From contig NZ_CM125436.1 of assembly GCF_052072235.1 (NCBI RefSeq), positions 2,784,001 through 2,848,000 of the forward strand: a stretch of 64,000 nucleotides of DNA, read 5' to 3'. The stretch's first letter is position 1. Each line of letters begins with the position of its first letter. Below, piece after piece: positions 25,470 through 33,895 of the stretch. This stretch comes from Brevibacillus_D fluminis_A. Lineage in GTDB: Bacteria; Bacillota; Bacilli; Brevibacillales; Brevibacillaceae. The position numbers and the translations under genes were made by a program. The notes under the pieces were generated by a model. The model saw nothing but the letters and a program-made list of their open reading frames with translations, made no database searches and was not told where the DNA came from.

Positions 25470-26660
25470 CTATTCGTTTTTCAGCAAGATCGACATGAAC
25501 GGAAGCGTCGTAAGCCCGTCTTCATGCAGATGCTTGATTTCGTTGGAAAAATAGCTGATGTCGTGCTCATACGTCCGCGCGTATGACTGCATCATGCGGA
25601 CAACCAAATCGGGTGTCAACCCTTGCTGCGAGGCGGAAAGTGCGACCAGATGATACTTGGCCGTTGTATAATGGAGCACCATCAACATCCACTCGTCGAA
25701 CGGTTCTTTTCCTTTTTCGATGCCGGCAACCGGGAACAATTGAGCGAGCACATGGTTGACCAAATAGTTTTCCATCATATAGTCATGCTCGGTCATGAAT
25801 GGTTGATAATAGCTGTGATAGGCGGTAGTAAACCGATCGTGCGTTTCCCAGCCTTGGCGGCACAAGTCCACGAGTTCAAGATAGCGTTGATTCGACACAT
25901 AGCTTTGCACATGCGTTTCGATCGTCTGGCGGAAATAGGCGAACTGGACATCGGGTTCGATGGGCAAATCAGCGACCAGCTCAGCCACCGCGCCTCTGTC
26001 GAGCATATCGCGGTAATCTTTGATCCGCTTTTTGACACGGGACAGCTTTTCATAGGAAAAATCGGCGAAAAAGCTGCCGAGGACGAGCAGGCGATCCTCG
26101 ATGCTGATCGCGCGGTGCTGCAAAACGTCCAAGACAAAGTGGCGGAGCATGTCAAAGACCGCCTCCAGGTCAGGATCGTCGACCAAATTATCGATCACGG
26201 GATCGGCAGGCAGCTGCACGCGTTCCTCGGTAATGCGGATGCCGTCGCGGTTCAGCAGGACGAGGCGTGCTACCTCCGGGCAGGAACAGGCGCCGGTCAG
26301 CTCGTGCCGATCGAAAACCATGTTGTACTGGCGCGGATAGGTCGCACAGGTGCGGGACAGGTGAGTCGGCCCCAGCTCGAGTTGAATCGAGCAAAGCTTT
26401 TCCGTATTGAGAAACGGGCAAAATTCGCCTTTGGGGAATTTGATCGTCGCATAATCGGAAAAAGAAGTTTTCATCTTGTTGCGGCGGATGTGCATTTGAA
26501 TCCGTCTTTTCAGCTTTTTGTCCGGAATTCGCTTGTATTTGACGAACGTTTTTTTATCGATGTCGACATACCAGCCTTGGCAGCACGTATCCTCGCACGT
26601 GTCACCGAGGCATTGAAAGTCTTTCATGTAGTTGGCACTGTTGTAAAAAGATTTGGTCAT
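25470..26660 (-). CDS. fliB: FliB-family flagellin lysine-N-methylase
   Basis: 396 aa. N-terminal cysteine cluster FQCLGDTCEDTCCQGWYVDID and later CPFLN, CSIQ and ACSCPEV match FliB, which methylates flagellin lysines and needs an Fe-S or metal centre. AAGGAG precedes the ATG. No flagellar genes lie in the window, so the assignment of substrate is by family only. Confidence 0.85.
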   Translation of the reverse strand: MTKSFYNSANYMKDFQCLGDTCEDTCCQGWYVDIDKKTFVKYKRIPDKKLKRRIQMHIRRNKMKTSFSDYATIKFPKGEFCPFLNTEKLCSIQLELGPTHLSRTCATYPRQYNMVFDRHELTGACSCPEVARLVLLNRDGIRITEERVQLPADPVIDNLVDDPDLEAVFDMLRHFVLDVLQHRAISIEDRLLVLGSFFADFSYEKLSRVKKRIKDYRDMLDRGAVAELVADLPIEPDVQFAYFRQTIETHVQSYVSNQRYLELVDLCRQGWETHDRFTTAYHSYYQPFMTEHDYMMENYLVNHVLAQLFPVAGIEKGKEPFDEWMLMVLHYTTAKYHLVALSASQQGLTPDLVVRMMQSYARTYEHDISYFSNEIKHLHEDGLTTLPFMSILLKNE

Positions 26661-26769
26661 GGATAACTCCTTTATGAATGTAAGGCATGCCCCCCATTAT
26701 AACAGCAAACAGGCAAAAAGCCGATGCTCCTTTTTTGGCTGGAGATCGGCTTGGCTGTACGAATGTGCG

Positions 26770-27561
26770 CTACGGCCGCTGAGGTTGGAATGTCGTGTTC
26801 ATCAGTGCCCACTTGTTTTGGGCGCGGTCCCATTTCCAGATCGAGACGACGTAGCCCAACGTATCTGCATTAAACGCTCCGCTGACGCGTTGGAACCCTT
26901 GCAAATCGTAAATGCCGTCGTTATTGATGTCAACCGGGCGCAGTTCGGCATAGTCATTCGTCATGATCGGGGTCGGTTTGACCAACCGGCCGTTTTGGTA
27001 GATGCCCAGGTTGTCGTACTGCTGTTTACGGTTGGATACGTCGATTGTGTACGCCTTGTTTTGTTCCGCAACGTTGATTTTTACTTTGTAATTGTCGAGA
27101 AACTGTCCGGAAAGCGTGAGGGGCGGCGGTGTCGGGAGTTCTTTCGGCTGGTTGGCCCGAGCCGAGTACAAATGGAAGGTGGAGACGCCACTGCTGCCGC
27201 CTGTGGAGGCCGAGAAAAAAATCTCCGCTACTTTATCGCCGGTAAAATCGTAAAATTGCATGCGCGGATTGTAGCCGCCGTCTGTCGTGGTAAAAAAGGT
27301 ATACCCTTTGACAGGCGGATTGTACACCATAATGGTAAACGACGGGTTGTACACATCTTGCGGGTTTTTCTTGTTGCCGACCAACGTTACGGTATCAGCT
27401 GTCTGATCACCGGTTACATCTGCCTGCTGCTCGGCAAGCACAAAGCCGACGACAGGTGCGGGTCCGTGCGGCTGCGGATCAGCGTAAGTAGTAGAAAGAA
27501 ATGGTTGGCTGCACAGCAGCAAGACAGCGGCGATGGCAACGATCAGCCGGTTTCGGTTCAT
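26770..27561 (-). CDS. Secreted VCBS/FG-GAP-repeat-like protein
   Basis: 263 aa with a signal peptide (LIVAIAAVLLLCSQPFLSTTYA). Two calcium-binding-like motifs are visible: DVTGDQTADTV near the start and DINNDGIYD near the end, plus DFTGDKVAEIFF between, as in VCBS/FG-GAP beta-propeller repeats. Similar Bacillus proteins are found at the spore or cell surface. Function unknown. Ribosome site weak (GAGGTC). Confidence 0.75.
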   Translation of the reverse strand: MNRNRLIVAIAAVLLLCSQPFLSTTYADPQPHGPAPVVGFVLAEQQADVTGDQTADTVTLVGNKKNPQDVYNPSFTIMVYNPPVKGYTFFTTTDGGYNPRMQFYDFTGDKVAEIFFSASTGGSSGVSTFHLYSARANQPKELPTPPPLTLSGQFLDNYKVKINVAEQNKAYTIDVSNRKQQYDNLGIYQNGRLVKPTPIMTNDYAELRPVDINNDGIYDLQGFQRVSGAFNADTLGYVVSIWKWDRAQNKWALMNTTFQPQRP

Positions 27562-27762
27562 AACGGAGACCTCGCTTCCTACTCATTGTTATTCTCCCCA
27601 TATTTTGCGGGGAAAACAGGGAATTATACGAGCAATGATGCGCGCTTCGTTCAATTCGGGGATGAGGTGTGGTAAAATTTTGGACAACAATGGCAATCAA
27701 CATGGCCGCAGGTTTTGTTCGCGTGTTGGGCAGAGCCTGTTTTTGAAAAAGGAGCAAACGAC

Positions 27763-28860
27763 ATGGTTCAAATCGAAAAATACGGGCATGGCGGAGATTT
27801 GCAGACAGCCGAGCTGGCATTCGGCAAGCAGGAGTGGCTTGATTTTTCCGCCAACATCAATCCGCTCGGCCCGCCGGAAACGGTCGTCGCCACGCTGCAC
27901 CAGGAGCTTGGGCGAATGATCCATTATCCTGATCCCGGACACCGCCGCTTTCGCCACGCTTTGGCACAAAAGCTTGGCGTACCGGAAGAATGGCTGTTGA
28001 TCGGCAACGGGGCGGCTGAATGCATGGCGCTCGCGTTGCAGCATCTCGCCGTGAAGAAGGTCGGCGTGCTCTACCCATGCTTTTCCGAATATACGGAGCT
28101 GTCGGGCAAATACGGGGCAGAGGTGAGCGGGATTTATGGGACAGCTCCTTCATACAAGCCGAAACGAGAAGAAGTGGAAGCGTTGATTCGCTCGTCGGAG
28201 CTTGTTTTCATCGGGACCCCGAACAATCCGACCGGCATCATCTACAGCCGGGAGGAATTGCTCGCATTTGCGCAAACCGCGCAAGAATCGGGCACATGGC
28301 TGGTGGTGGACGAAGCGTTTCTCGATTTTGCCGAGCCGCACAGGCAGTTCACGCTATTGCCTGAGTTGGCGCGGTTTTCGCGCGTCCTTTTAATTCGTTC
28401 CATGACGAAAATGTATGCGATCCCCGGGTTGAGACTTGGCTATACGATCGCCCATGCCGACGTCATCGAAGGGATGCGGAAAAAGCAGATCACCTGGAGC
28501 GTCAACCAATTGGCATTGATCGCGGGAGAGGCGTGTCTGGCAGAAGATGAGTACGTGGCATGCACACGCGAGCTGATCAAACGGGAGCGCCAGCATATGC
28601 AGCAGTTCATTTCCGACCGATTGGGCTGGGACGTGACGGCTGGTGAAGCCAACTTCCTGCTGATCCGGCTGCCGCAGGGGATGTCTGCGGAGTGGATGCA
28701 GGAAAAACTGGGCAGGCGCGGCATTCTGATTCGCAGCTGCTCGATGTATCCGGGTCTTGACCCCGAGCACATTCGCGTCGCGGTGCGGACGAGAGCGGAA
28801 AATGATCGTCTGCTCATGGCGTTTGCAGATGTGATGGAACAGGAGGAGCGATCGTCATGA
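27763..28860 (+). CDS. cobD: Threonine-phosphate decarboxylase CobD
   Basis: 365 aa class I/II aminotransferase-fold PLP enzyme that makes (R)-1-amino-2-propanol O-phosphate for the cobamide nucleotide loop. Typical features: DFSANINPLGPP at the N-terminus, GTPNNPTG, DEAFLDF and the PLP lysine in RSMTKMYAIPGLRLGY. ATG 27763 follows AAAAAGGAGC. It leads a six-gene run in which every junction overlaps or nearly touches. Being next to cobU rather than his genes separates it from HisC. Confidence 0.93.
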   Translation: MVQIEKYGHGGDLQTAELAFGKQEWLDFSANINPLGPPETVVATLHQELGRMIHYPDPGHRRFRHALAQKLGVPEEWLLIGNGAAECMALALQHLAVKKVGVLYPCFSEYTELSGKYGAEVSGIYGTAPSYKPKREEVEALIRSSELVFIGTPNNPTGIIYSREELLAFAQTAQESGTWLVVDEAFLDFAEPHRQFTLLPELARFSRVLLIRSMTKMYAIPGLRLGYTIAHADVIEGMRKKQITWSVNQLALIAGEACLAEDEYVACTRELIKRERQHMQQFISDRLGWDVTAGEANFLLIRLPQGMSAEWMQEKLGRRGILIRSCSMYPGLDPEHIRVAVRTRAENDRLLMAFADVMEQEERSS

Positions 28861-29393
28861 GCGTAATTCTGATCACAGGCGGCGTGCGTTCCGGCAAAAG
28901 CCGCATCGGCGAGGAGCGGGCAGCTGAAGCAGACAAGGTGGTCTATGTTGCGACCGGGATGGTTACGGATGCGGAGATGCGCGAGCGGATCACCCGCCAC
29001 CAAAACCAGCGGCCCTCGCACTGGCGGACGCTGGAAGCGCCGGAATCTTTGCTCGGCACGATCAGGCACTTTGCGGCAGAGGAAACGGTGTTGCTTGACA
29101 GCTTGACGACGTGGGTCAGCAATCGGCTGGTGACGGTTCCAGAGGAAAAAATGCGCGATCAGGGCGTGACCGATGCGGTTTTGGGCGAGCTGGGAACCTG
29201 GCTGGAGCAGATGAAAGCGCGTCAGCAGCGCGTCATTGTGATCACCGATGAAGTAGGGTACGGAGGGATCGCGATGTCGAGGCTGGGAAGATGGTTTCAA
29301 GATGTGCTGGGAGAAGCCAACCAGCTCGTCGCCTCGGCAGCCGATGAAGTCGTCGCGGTTATGTCCGGCATCCCTGTGAGGATTAAAGGATGA
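28857..29393 (+). CDS. cobU: Adenosylcobinamide kinase/guanylyltransferase CobU
   Basis: 178 aa, normal length. P-loop GGVRSGKSR at the N-terminus, then the guanylylation-site region HQNQRPSHWRTLEAP. It phosphorylates adenosylcobinamide and attaches GMP to give AdoCbi-GDP. Its ATG overlaps the cobD stop by four bases and its stop overlaps cobS. Confidence 0.96.
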   Translation: MSVILITGGVRSGKSRIGEERAAEADKVVYVATGMVTDAEMRERITRHQNQRPSHWRTLEAPESLLGTIRHFAAEETVLLDSLTTWVSNRLVTVPEEKMRDQGVTDAVLGELGTWLEQMKARQQRVIVITDEVGYGGIAMSRLGRWFQDVLGEANQLVASAADEVVAVMSGIPVRIKG

Positions 29394-30127
29394 AGGCGTT
29401 TTTGCATGCAGTCGCATTTTTGACACGCTTGCCGGTACCGCAGCTATCGGCGCAGACGCGCGATTGGACAAACAGCGTGGCGTATTATCCGGTGGTGGGT
29501 GTCATTCTCGGATTGATGTTGTGGGGGATTGCATGGCTTGCGTCCACTTTGTTTCCGCCAGCGGTTGCCAGCATCCTGGTGCTTGGAAGCTGGGTCTATT
29601 TGACAGGCGGACTGCATCTGGATGGCTGGATGGATGTGGCGGACGGGCTTGGCAGCAATCGCGACCGCGAGCGTATGCTGGCCATCATGAAAGACAGCCG
29701 GGTCGGCGCGATGGGCGTGATCGCCTGCGTGCTGCTTTTGCTGTTCAAAGGGGCAGCGATCCTGGAACTGCCGCATTCCGCAGCATGGCCCGTCGTTGCG
29801 ACTACCGGCGCGCGCTTCGCATTGACGGGCGTCATCTGGTTTTTCCCATACTTGTCCGAACGCGGATTGGGGAGCGGACTGCGGGACGGACTGTCTCCCT
29901 GGAAGCTGATCGCAGGCGGCATTGTTACGGTCGGTGTGACCGCTTGGCTTGCCGGGATAGGCGGACTGATCGCTTTTGGCGCAGCGCTTGCAGGGGCATG
30001 GCTGCTTGCTCGTTTTTTGGTGAGCAAGCTTGGCGGGCTGACAGGCGATTGCTACGGTACGGTGGTGGAAGGGACGGAAGCGATGCTGCTCGCATTTTTG
30101 TTGATGGTGGAGAGGATTGGCTTATGA
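29390..30127 (+). CDS. cobS: Adenosylcobinamide-GDP ribazoletransferase CobS
   Basis: 245 aa integral membrane enzyme with several helices. The catalytic motif region GGLHLDGWMDVADGL and GAMGVIACVLLLL is conserved, as is the C-terminal GGLTGDCYGTVVE. It joins AdoCbi-GDP to alpha-ribazole(-phosphate). ATGA overlaps with cobU and cobC imply translational coupling. Confidence 0.96.
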   Translation: MKAFLHAVAFLTRLPVPQLSAQTRDWTNSVAYYPVVGVILGLMLWGIAWLASTLFPPAVASILVLGSWVYLTGGLHLDGWMDVADGLGSNRDRERMLAIMKDSRVGAMGVIACVLLLLFKGAAILELPHSAAWPVVATTGARFALTGVIWFFPYLSERGLGSGLRDGLSPWKLIAGGIVTVGVTAWLAGIGGLIAFGAALAGAWLLARFLVSKLGGLTGDCYGTVVEGTEAMLLAFLLMVERIGL

Positions 30128-30702
30128 GATGGATATGGGTGAGGCACGCAGAGACAGAAGCGAACCTGGCTGGGCGCTATGTCGGCCATGCCGATGTGCC
30201 GCTCAGTGAACAAGGGCGGGAGCAGGCAGCACATACGGCCAAGCGATTGGCGAATGAACCGATCGGACAGCTGTTCGCAAGCGATCTTGCGCGCGCGATG
30301 GACACGGCGCGCGCGATCGGCGATCTCCACGGATTGGCGCCCCAGCCAGTCCCGTCGCTGCGCGAGCTTGATTTCGGTGATTGGGATTTACATACATATA
30401 ATGAAGTGATGCAAAAACAACCGGAGCAGCTGTACCGCTGGTATGACGATCCGTTTACGCTGTCGCCGCCGTCTGGCGAGACGCTGCGCAGCTTGGGCGA
30501 ACGGTTCGATGCATGGCTGCTTGGACAATTGGAGTGTCAAGAGCAAAAGACGATCGTTTGCGTGACACATGGCGGACCGTTGCGCTGGTTTCTTTGCAAA
30601 TGGCTTGCAGGTGACGAAGCAAGCTATTGGGCAGTGCCCGGCGTCGCCTGCGGCGATTTTGTCATCACAAGCTGGGATGGAAGGGAGTGGAGGCGGGCAT
30701 GA
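30124..30702 (+). CDS. cobC: Alpha-ribazole phosphatase-like histidine phosphatase CobC
   Basis: 192 aa. RHAETEAN (catalytic His) and the second-His motif VCVTHGGPLRWF place it in the histidine phosphatase superfamily; context makes it CobC, which dephosphorylates the alpha-ribazole moiety. The true start is the ATG at 30124 overlapping the cobS stop; a much longer upstream frame is a shadow of cobS. Confidence 0.9.
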   Translation: MRWIWVRHAETEANLAGRYVGHADVPLSEQGREQAAHTAKRLANEPIGQLFASDLARAMDTARAIGDLHGLAPQPVPSLRELDFGDWDLHTYNEVMQKQPEQLYRWYDDPFTLSPPSGETLRSLGERFDAWLLGQLECQEQKTIVCVTHGGPLRWFLCKWLAGDEASYWAVPGVACGDFVITSWDGREWRRA

Positions 30703-31403
30703 CGCAGCCATTCCGAACCGGCGAGACCTATCGCTCGACAGTGCTTGATTGGGTCACCGTCACCTACCAGCCCGATCATCTGCACATTTGCTCCGCCAAA
30801 AAGCTGGAGACGATCAGCAGTGCGGTTTGGGGAGGCGGCTTTGGCCATGCCGATGCGATCGTCAATTGGAGAGTTCCACTCACATACCGGGCAGCAGATC
30901 CGCAAGCGATGATGCGCGATCAGCTCTTCATATGGGGGTACGCACCCGAGCGGACGATCGGGCTGATGACTGCCGCCAAACTGACGCATGCCGCACTCAG
31001 CGAGGAAGAGGGCGATGCCTTTCGCCTGCTCGCCTGCACGACAGCGGGGACGGGCAATGCCGCACGCGCAGGAAAAGTGGCCCGCACCTATCCAGCCTAT
31101 CAATGCGGGACGATCAATACGGTGTTGATCATAGAGGGGTGTATGAGCCAGGCGGCGATGGTCAACGCGCTGATGACAGCCGTGGAGGCAAAAGCCGCTG
31201 CCATGCAGGATGCGAAAGTGGTAAGCGCAGCAGGTGAGCTGGCAACGGGTACGACAAGCGATGCGATCGTGCTGGCCGTAAGCCAGCACGGGTTCGCGGA
31301 AACCCACATGTTCGCAGGAACGGCCACGACCATCGGCGATGCGATCGCGCGCCATGTGTATCAGACCGTATGCGAAGCCGTTCGGACACAAAAGGAGGAG
31401 TAG
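30699..31403 (+). CDS. cbiZ: Adenosylcobinamide amidohydrolase CbiZ
   Basis: 234 aa, starting within the end of cobC (ATG 30699, GGAGG upstream). Family landmarks GGGFGHADAIVNWRVPL and CTTAGTGNAARAG are present. CbiZ cleaves the aminopropanol linker of adenosylcobinamide (or of pseudocobalamin) to return adenosylcobyric acid. Placed directly before cbiB, it lets the cell strip and rebuild the lower part of imported corrinoids. Confidence 0.92.
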   Translation: MTQPFRTGETYRSTVLDWVTVTYQPDHLHICSAKKLETISSAVWGGGFGHADAIVNWRVPLTYRAADPQAMMRDQLFIWGYAPERTIGLMTAAKLTHAALSEEEGDAFRLLACTTAGTGNAARAGKVARTYPAYQCGTINTVLIIEGCMSQAAMVNALMTAVEAKAAAMQDAKVVSAAGELATGTTSDAIVLAVSQHGFAETHMFAGTATTIGDAIARHVYQTVCEAVRTQKEE

Positions 31404-31404
31404 C

Positions 31405-32367
31405 ATGCATGCAGCGATAACCCTTCTGCTTGCCTATATCGTCGACCGCATCGTGGGGGACCCGCGATTTTTGATTCACCCCGTCGTGGTCATGGGACGG
31501 GTCATTTCATGGCTGGAAAAGCAAATCCGCAAAGGTTGCCGATCAGATCGTGCACTCAAATGGGCAGGGCTGCTTTTTCCGCTCGTACTGGTCGGCGGTT
31601 CGTATCTGGCCGTGTGGGTGCTGCTTTACGCGTTGGCACGGCTCTCACCGTGGCTCGCGTGGTCGGCGGAAATCTGGCTGATCTCGACAACCATCGCGTC
31701 TAAAGGGTTGGCCGATGCAGGCATGGACATTTTTCACCATCTAAAAAAGAACGATTTGCCGTCTGCCCGTACGGCTTTATCGATGGTTGTCGGCAGGGAC
31801 ACGGACAAGCTGGATGAACCGCAGATCGTCCGGGGCGCCGTCGAAACCGTCGCGGAAAACATGGTGGACGCGATTATCTCGCCGCTGTTTTTTGCAGCGA
31901 TCGGCGGAGCGCCCTTGGCGATGGCCTATCGGGCGGCGAATACGCTCGACTCGATGGTCGGCTACAAAGATGAGCGCTATTTGCATCTCGGCTGGGCGTC
32001 GGCTCGCTTTGACGATTTGGCCAACTACCTGCCAGCCAGGCTGTGCGCGCTTTTCATCGTAGCGGCGGCCTGGCTGCGCGGACAAAGCGGGACGGGTGCC
32101 TGGAGGATGATGCGGCGTGACGCACGCAAACACCCCAGTCCAAACAGTGGATTTGCCGAGGCGGGCGTAGCCGGAGCGCTCGGCATCCAGCTCGGGGGAC
32201 TGAATACGTATCGCGGGGTGCCGTCCCATCGCGCGCTGCTCGGCGATCCGACCCGTCCGCTTGTGGCGGATGATATTCCACGGACCGTCGCCATCATGCA
32301 CACAGGCGCGTTGATTGGCGTTGGTTTGTTTGCTGCCGTTTTGCTGCTGATCGCCTGTCGATCATAG
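31405..32367 (+). CDS. cbiB: Adenosylcobinamide-phosphate synthase CbiB
   Basis: 320 aa membrane protein. N-terminal YIVDRIVGDPRFLIHPVVVMGR, then SMVVGRDTDKLDEPQIVRGAVETVAENMVDA and the C-terminal GFAEAGVAGALGIQLGG are all CbiB signatures. It attaches aminopropanol phosphate (from CobD) to adenosylcobyric acid (from CbiZ). Start ATG 31405 follows AAAGGAGGAG, with another ATG at 31409 as an alternative. It is the last gene of the operon; no ring-synthesis or BtuFCD genes are adjacent. Confidence 0.96.
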   Translation: MHAAITLLLAYIVDRIVGDPRFLIHPVVVMGRVISWLEKQIRKGCRSDRALKWAGLLFPLVLVGGSYLAVWVLLYALARLSPWLAWSAEIWLISTTIASKGLADAGMDIFHHLKKNDLPSARTALSMVVGRDTDKLDEPQIVRGAVETVAENMVDAIISPLFFAAIGGAPLAMAYRAANTLDSMVGYKDERYLHLGWASARFDDLANYLPARLCALFIVAAAWLRGQSGTGAWRMMRRDARKHPSPNSGFAEAGVAGALGIQLGGLNTYRGVPSHRALLGDPTRPLVADDIPRTVAIMHTGALIGVGLFAAVLLLIACRS

Positions 32368-32599
32368 GAAGAGTGAGCCTTTGGGTGATAGGGCGAACCT
32401 GTGGCAACAAGTGGAAATCCGAGCGAAATGGTTGCTTTTTTCACGTGATCTAGCGATAATTAGGACGAAATCGAACGGACACCGTAAAAAATTTCTGCAA
32501 CCATTTGCCCCGGTATTTCGTAGAACGTATAAGAGCGTATCGAATCAGGTGACCATGCAGGAACGATAACGAATCAAATGCAGGCAGGAGTGAACGTAG

Positions 32600-33163
32600 A
32601 TGAAAGTATGGAAGGAAGTTTTCAGCTGGACAAAGTCAATCGTATTCGCCTTGTGTGTCGCTGTTTTGTTGAACGTATTCGTCGTTCAACCGACAAAGGT
32701 GCAGGGAAGCTCGATGTTCCCGACCTTGAAAAACGATCAGACGATCTTTATTTCCAAATTGCCTCACACATTCAAAGAAACGCCCGACTATAACGACATC
32801 GTTATTCTCGATAGCCGCGTAGACCGCGAACGCACGCTGAAGGATGATTTTTTGGAAAGCCCGCTGCTTCATTTGTTCGCAGCAGCTTCTGAAAGCGATC
32901 AGGATGACCACAACATTTGGGTGAAACGCGTCATCGGCAAGCCGGGAGATGTGCTGGAGTTCAAAGAAGACGGGGTTTACCGCAATGGGGAGAAATTGAG
33001 CGAGCCTTACATCAAAGAACAGATGATGATTCCGCAGCCCGAAACCATCACCGTTCCTGAAGGACATGTGTTCGTCATGGGTGACAACCGCAACAACAGT
33101 AAAGACAGCCGCTACATCGGCGCAGTGCCGATCGATCATATTCTGGGCAAAAAGTTTTACTAA
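32600..33163 (+). CDS. Type I signal peptidase (SipS-like)
   Basis: 187 aa. One N-terminal transmembrane helix (residues 12-29), catalytic Ser in QGSSMFPTL and catalytic Lys in WVKRVIGKPGD, then FVMGDNRNNSKDSRYIG (box E). It removes signal peptides from exported proteins on the outer face of the membrane. GCAGGAGTG precedes the ATG. The 232 bp upstream carry no other gene. Confidence 0.95.
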   Translation: MKVWKEVFSWTKSIVFALCVAVLLNVFVVQPTKVQGSSMFPTLKNDQTIFISKLPHTFKETPDYNDIVILDSRVDRERTLKDDFLESPLLHLFAAASESDQDDHNIWVKRVIGKPGDVLEFKEDGVYRNGEKLSEPYIKEQMMIPQPETITVPEGHVFVMGDNRNNSKDSRYIGAVPIDHILGKKFY

Positions 33164-33169
33164 ACCAAT

Positions 33170-33490
33170 CTACTTGACGTGCAGCTGCTCAAACTGGCTG
33201 TATAGATCGCGTACGGCAGCGACCAAAGCGTTGGCAGCCCGTCCACGGTAATGGTTTTGGATGACCGTGACGATCTCTTCAATTCCGTCGCGCAAGCTGA
33301 AACCTTTCAGCAGGCTGCCGACGAAATCGCGGCCGTGCTGTGTGGCCAACGTGCAGGAAGCTTCAACGATGACCGCGTATTTTCGGTCGATTTCAACCGT
33401 GATGGTCAAGGATTCATACACGTTTTGCGCAGCCATCCCTTGTGGCAGCCGCGCATGTCCGGCAAGAAAATACGTTTTGGCAGTATTCAT
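33170..33490 (-). CDS. DUF3870-domain protein
   Basis: 106 aa. The pattern KTYFLAGHARLPQGMAA ... VVEASCTL-type core ... DFVGSLLKGFSL ... IEEIVTVIQNHYRGRAANALVAAVRDLY matches the DUF3870 family as I know it, found in Firmicutes. Function unknown. It is convergent with the signal peptidase (6 bp between stops). GAGGGGGAC lies before the ATG. Confidence 0.8.
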   Translation of the reverse strand: MNTAKTYFLAGHARLPQGMAAQNVYESLTITVEIDRKYAVIVEASCTLATQHGRDFVGSLLKGFSLRDGIEEIVTVIQNHYRGRAANALVAAVRDLYSQFEQLHVK

Positions 33491-33832
33491 ATGAAAAGTC
33501 CCCCTCTAATCTTGTATCGGAATGATGTTAAGTATAGTAGAATTTTCTGGATTCGGCAAAAGGAAAGGAACAGCTCCAACAACGGTTTTCCTCTTTTTTC
33601 GCCGCCGTCCCAATCCCTACTCGCGCATTCACAGGCGTGTGACCGGGATTGGGATTTTTATGTTTCCTCAAGGATGCTTGCGGAAGGTGAACGACGCGAT
33701 ATCCTGTTGCAAGCGAAGCAGACCGTTTTGCGTATACGCGTATACGGTGAAACGCATACATACGTTTATTATCTACAATCAGAAGTCGTTGTCTTCCCAG
33801 TTTTTTCCCGTGTGTCGGACGATGAACGAAAA
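33491..33832. other. Intergenic region with possible small RNA
   Basis: About 400 bp between DUF3870 and brnQ without a supported gene. A plus-strand promoter-like TTGTAT-N15-TATAGT (33512-33538) is followed about 70 bases later by a strong hairpin CCCAATCCC/GGGATTGGG (33609-33653) and ATTTTTA, which could delimit a short RNA. A tandem palindrome CGTATACGCGTATACG lies near 33731-33746. Longer frames here are shadows. Confidence 0.4.
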
Positions 33833-33871
33833 GAAAACAGTCTCGCGTACATGGTACGCGAGACTGTTTTC
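33833..33871 (-). terminator. Terminator of brnQ
   Basis: Perfect 18-bp stem (GAAAACAGTCTCGCGTAC and its complement) with a 3-base loop, 24 bp after the brnQ stop; T-rich on both exits. Confidence 0.9.
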
Positions 33872-33895
33872 ACGAACGGGCAACGATACGAACCG

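Noticed and set aside
27562..27762. Cobalamin riboswitch before cobD
   Set aside because: No recognisable B12 box and the leader is only about 200 bp; a covariance search would be decisive.
29464..30123. N-terminal extension of CobC through cobS
   Set aside because: Overlaps cobS fully; the ATG at 30124 with the ATGA overlap is the family-length start.
33770..33786. 17-base exact match TATCTACAATCAGAAGT shared with 47109-47125
   Set aside because: A single 17-base match in 64 kb on both strands is not far from chance, and the flanks do not extend it.
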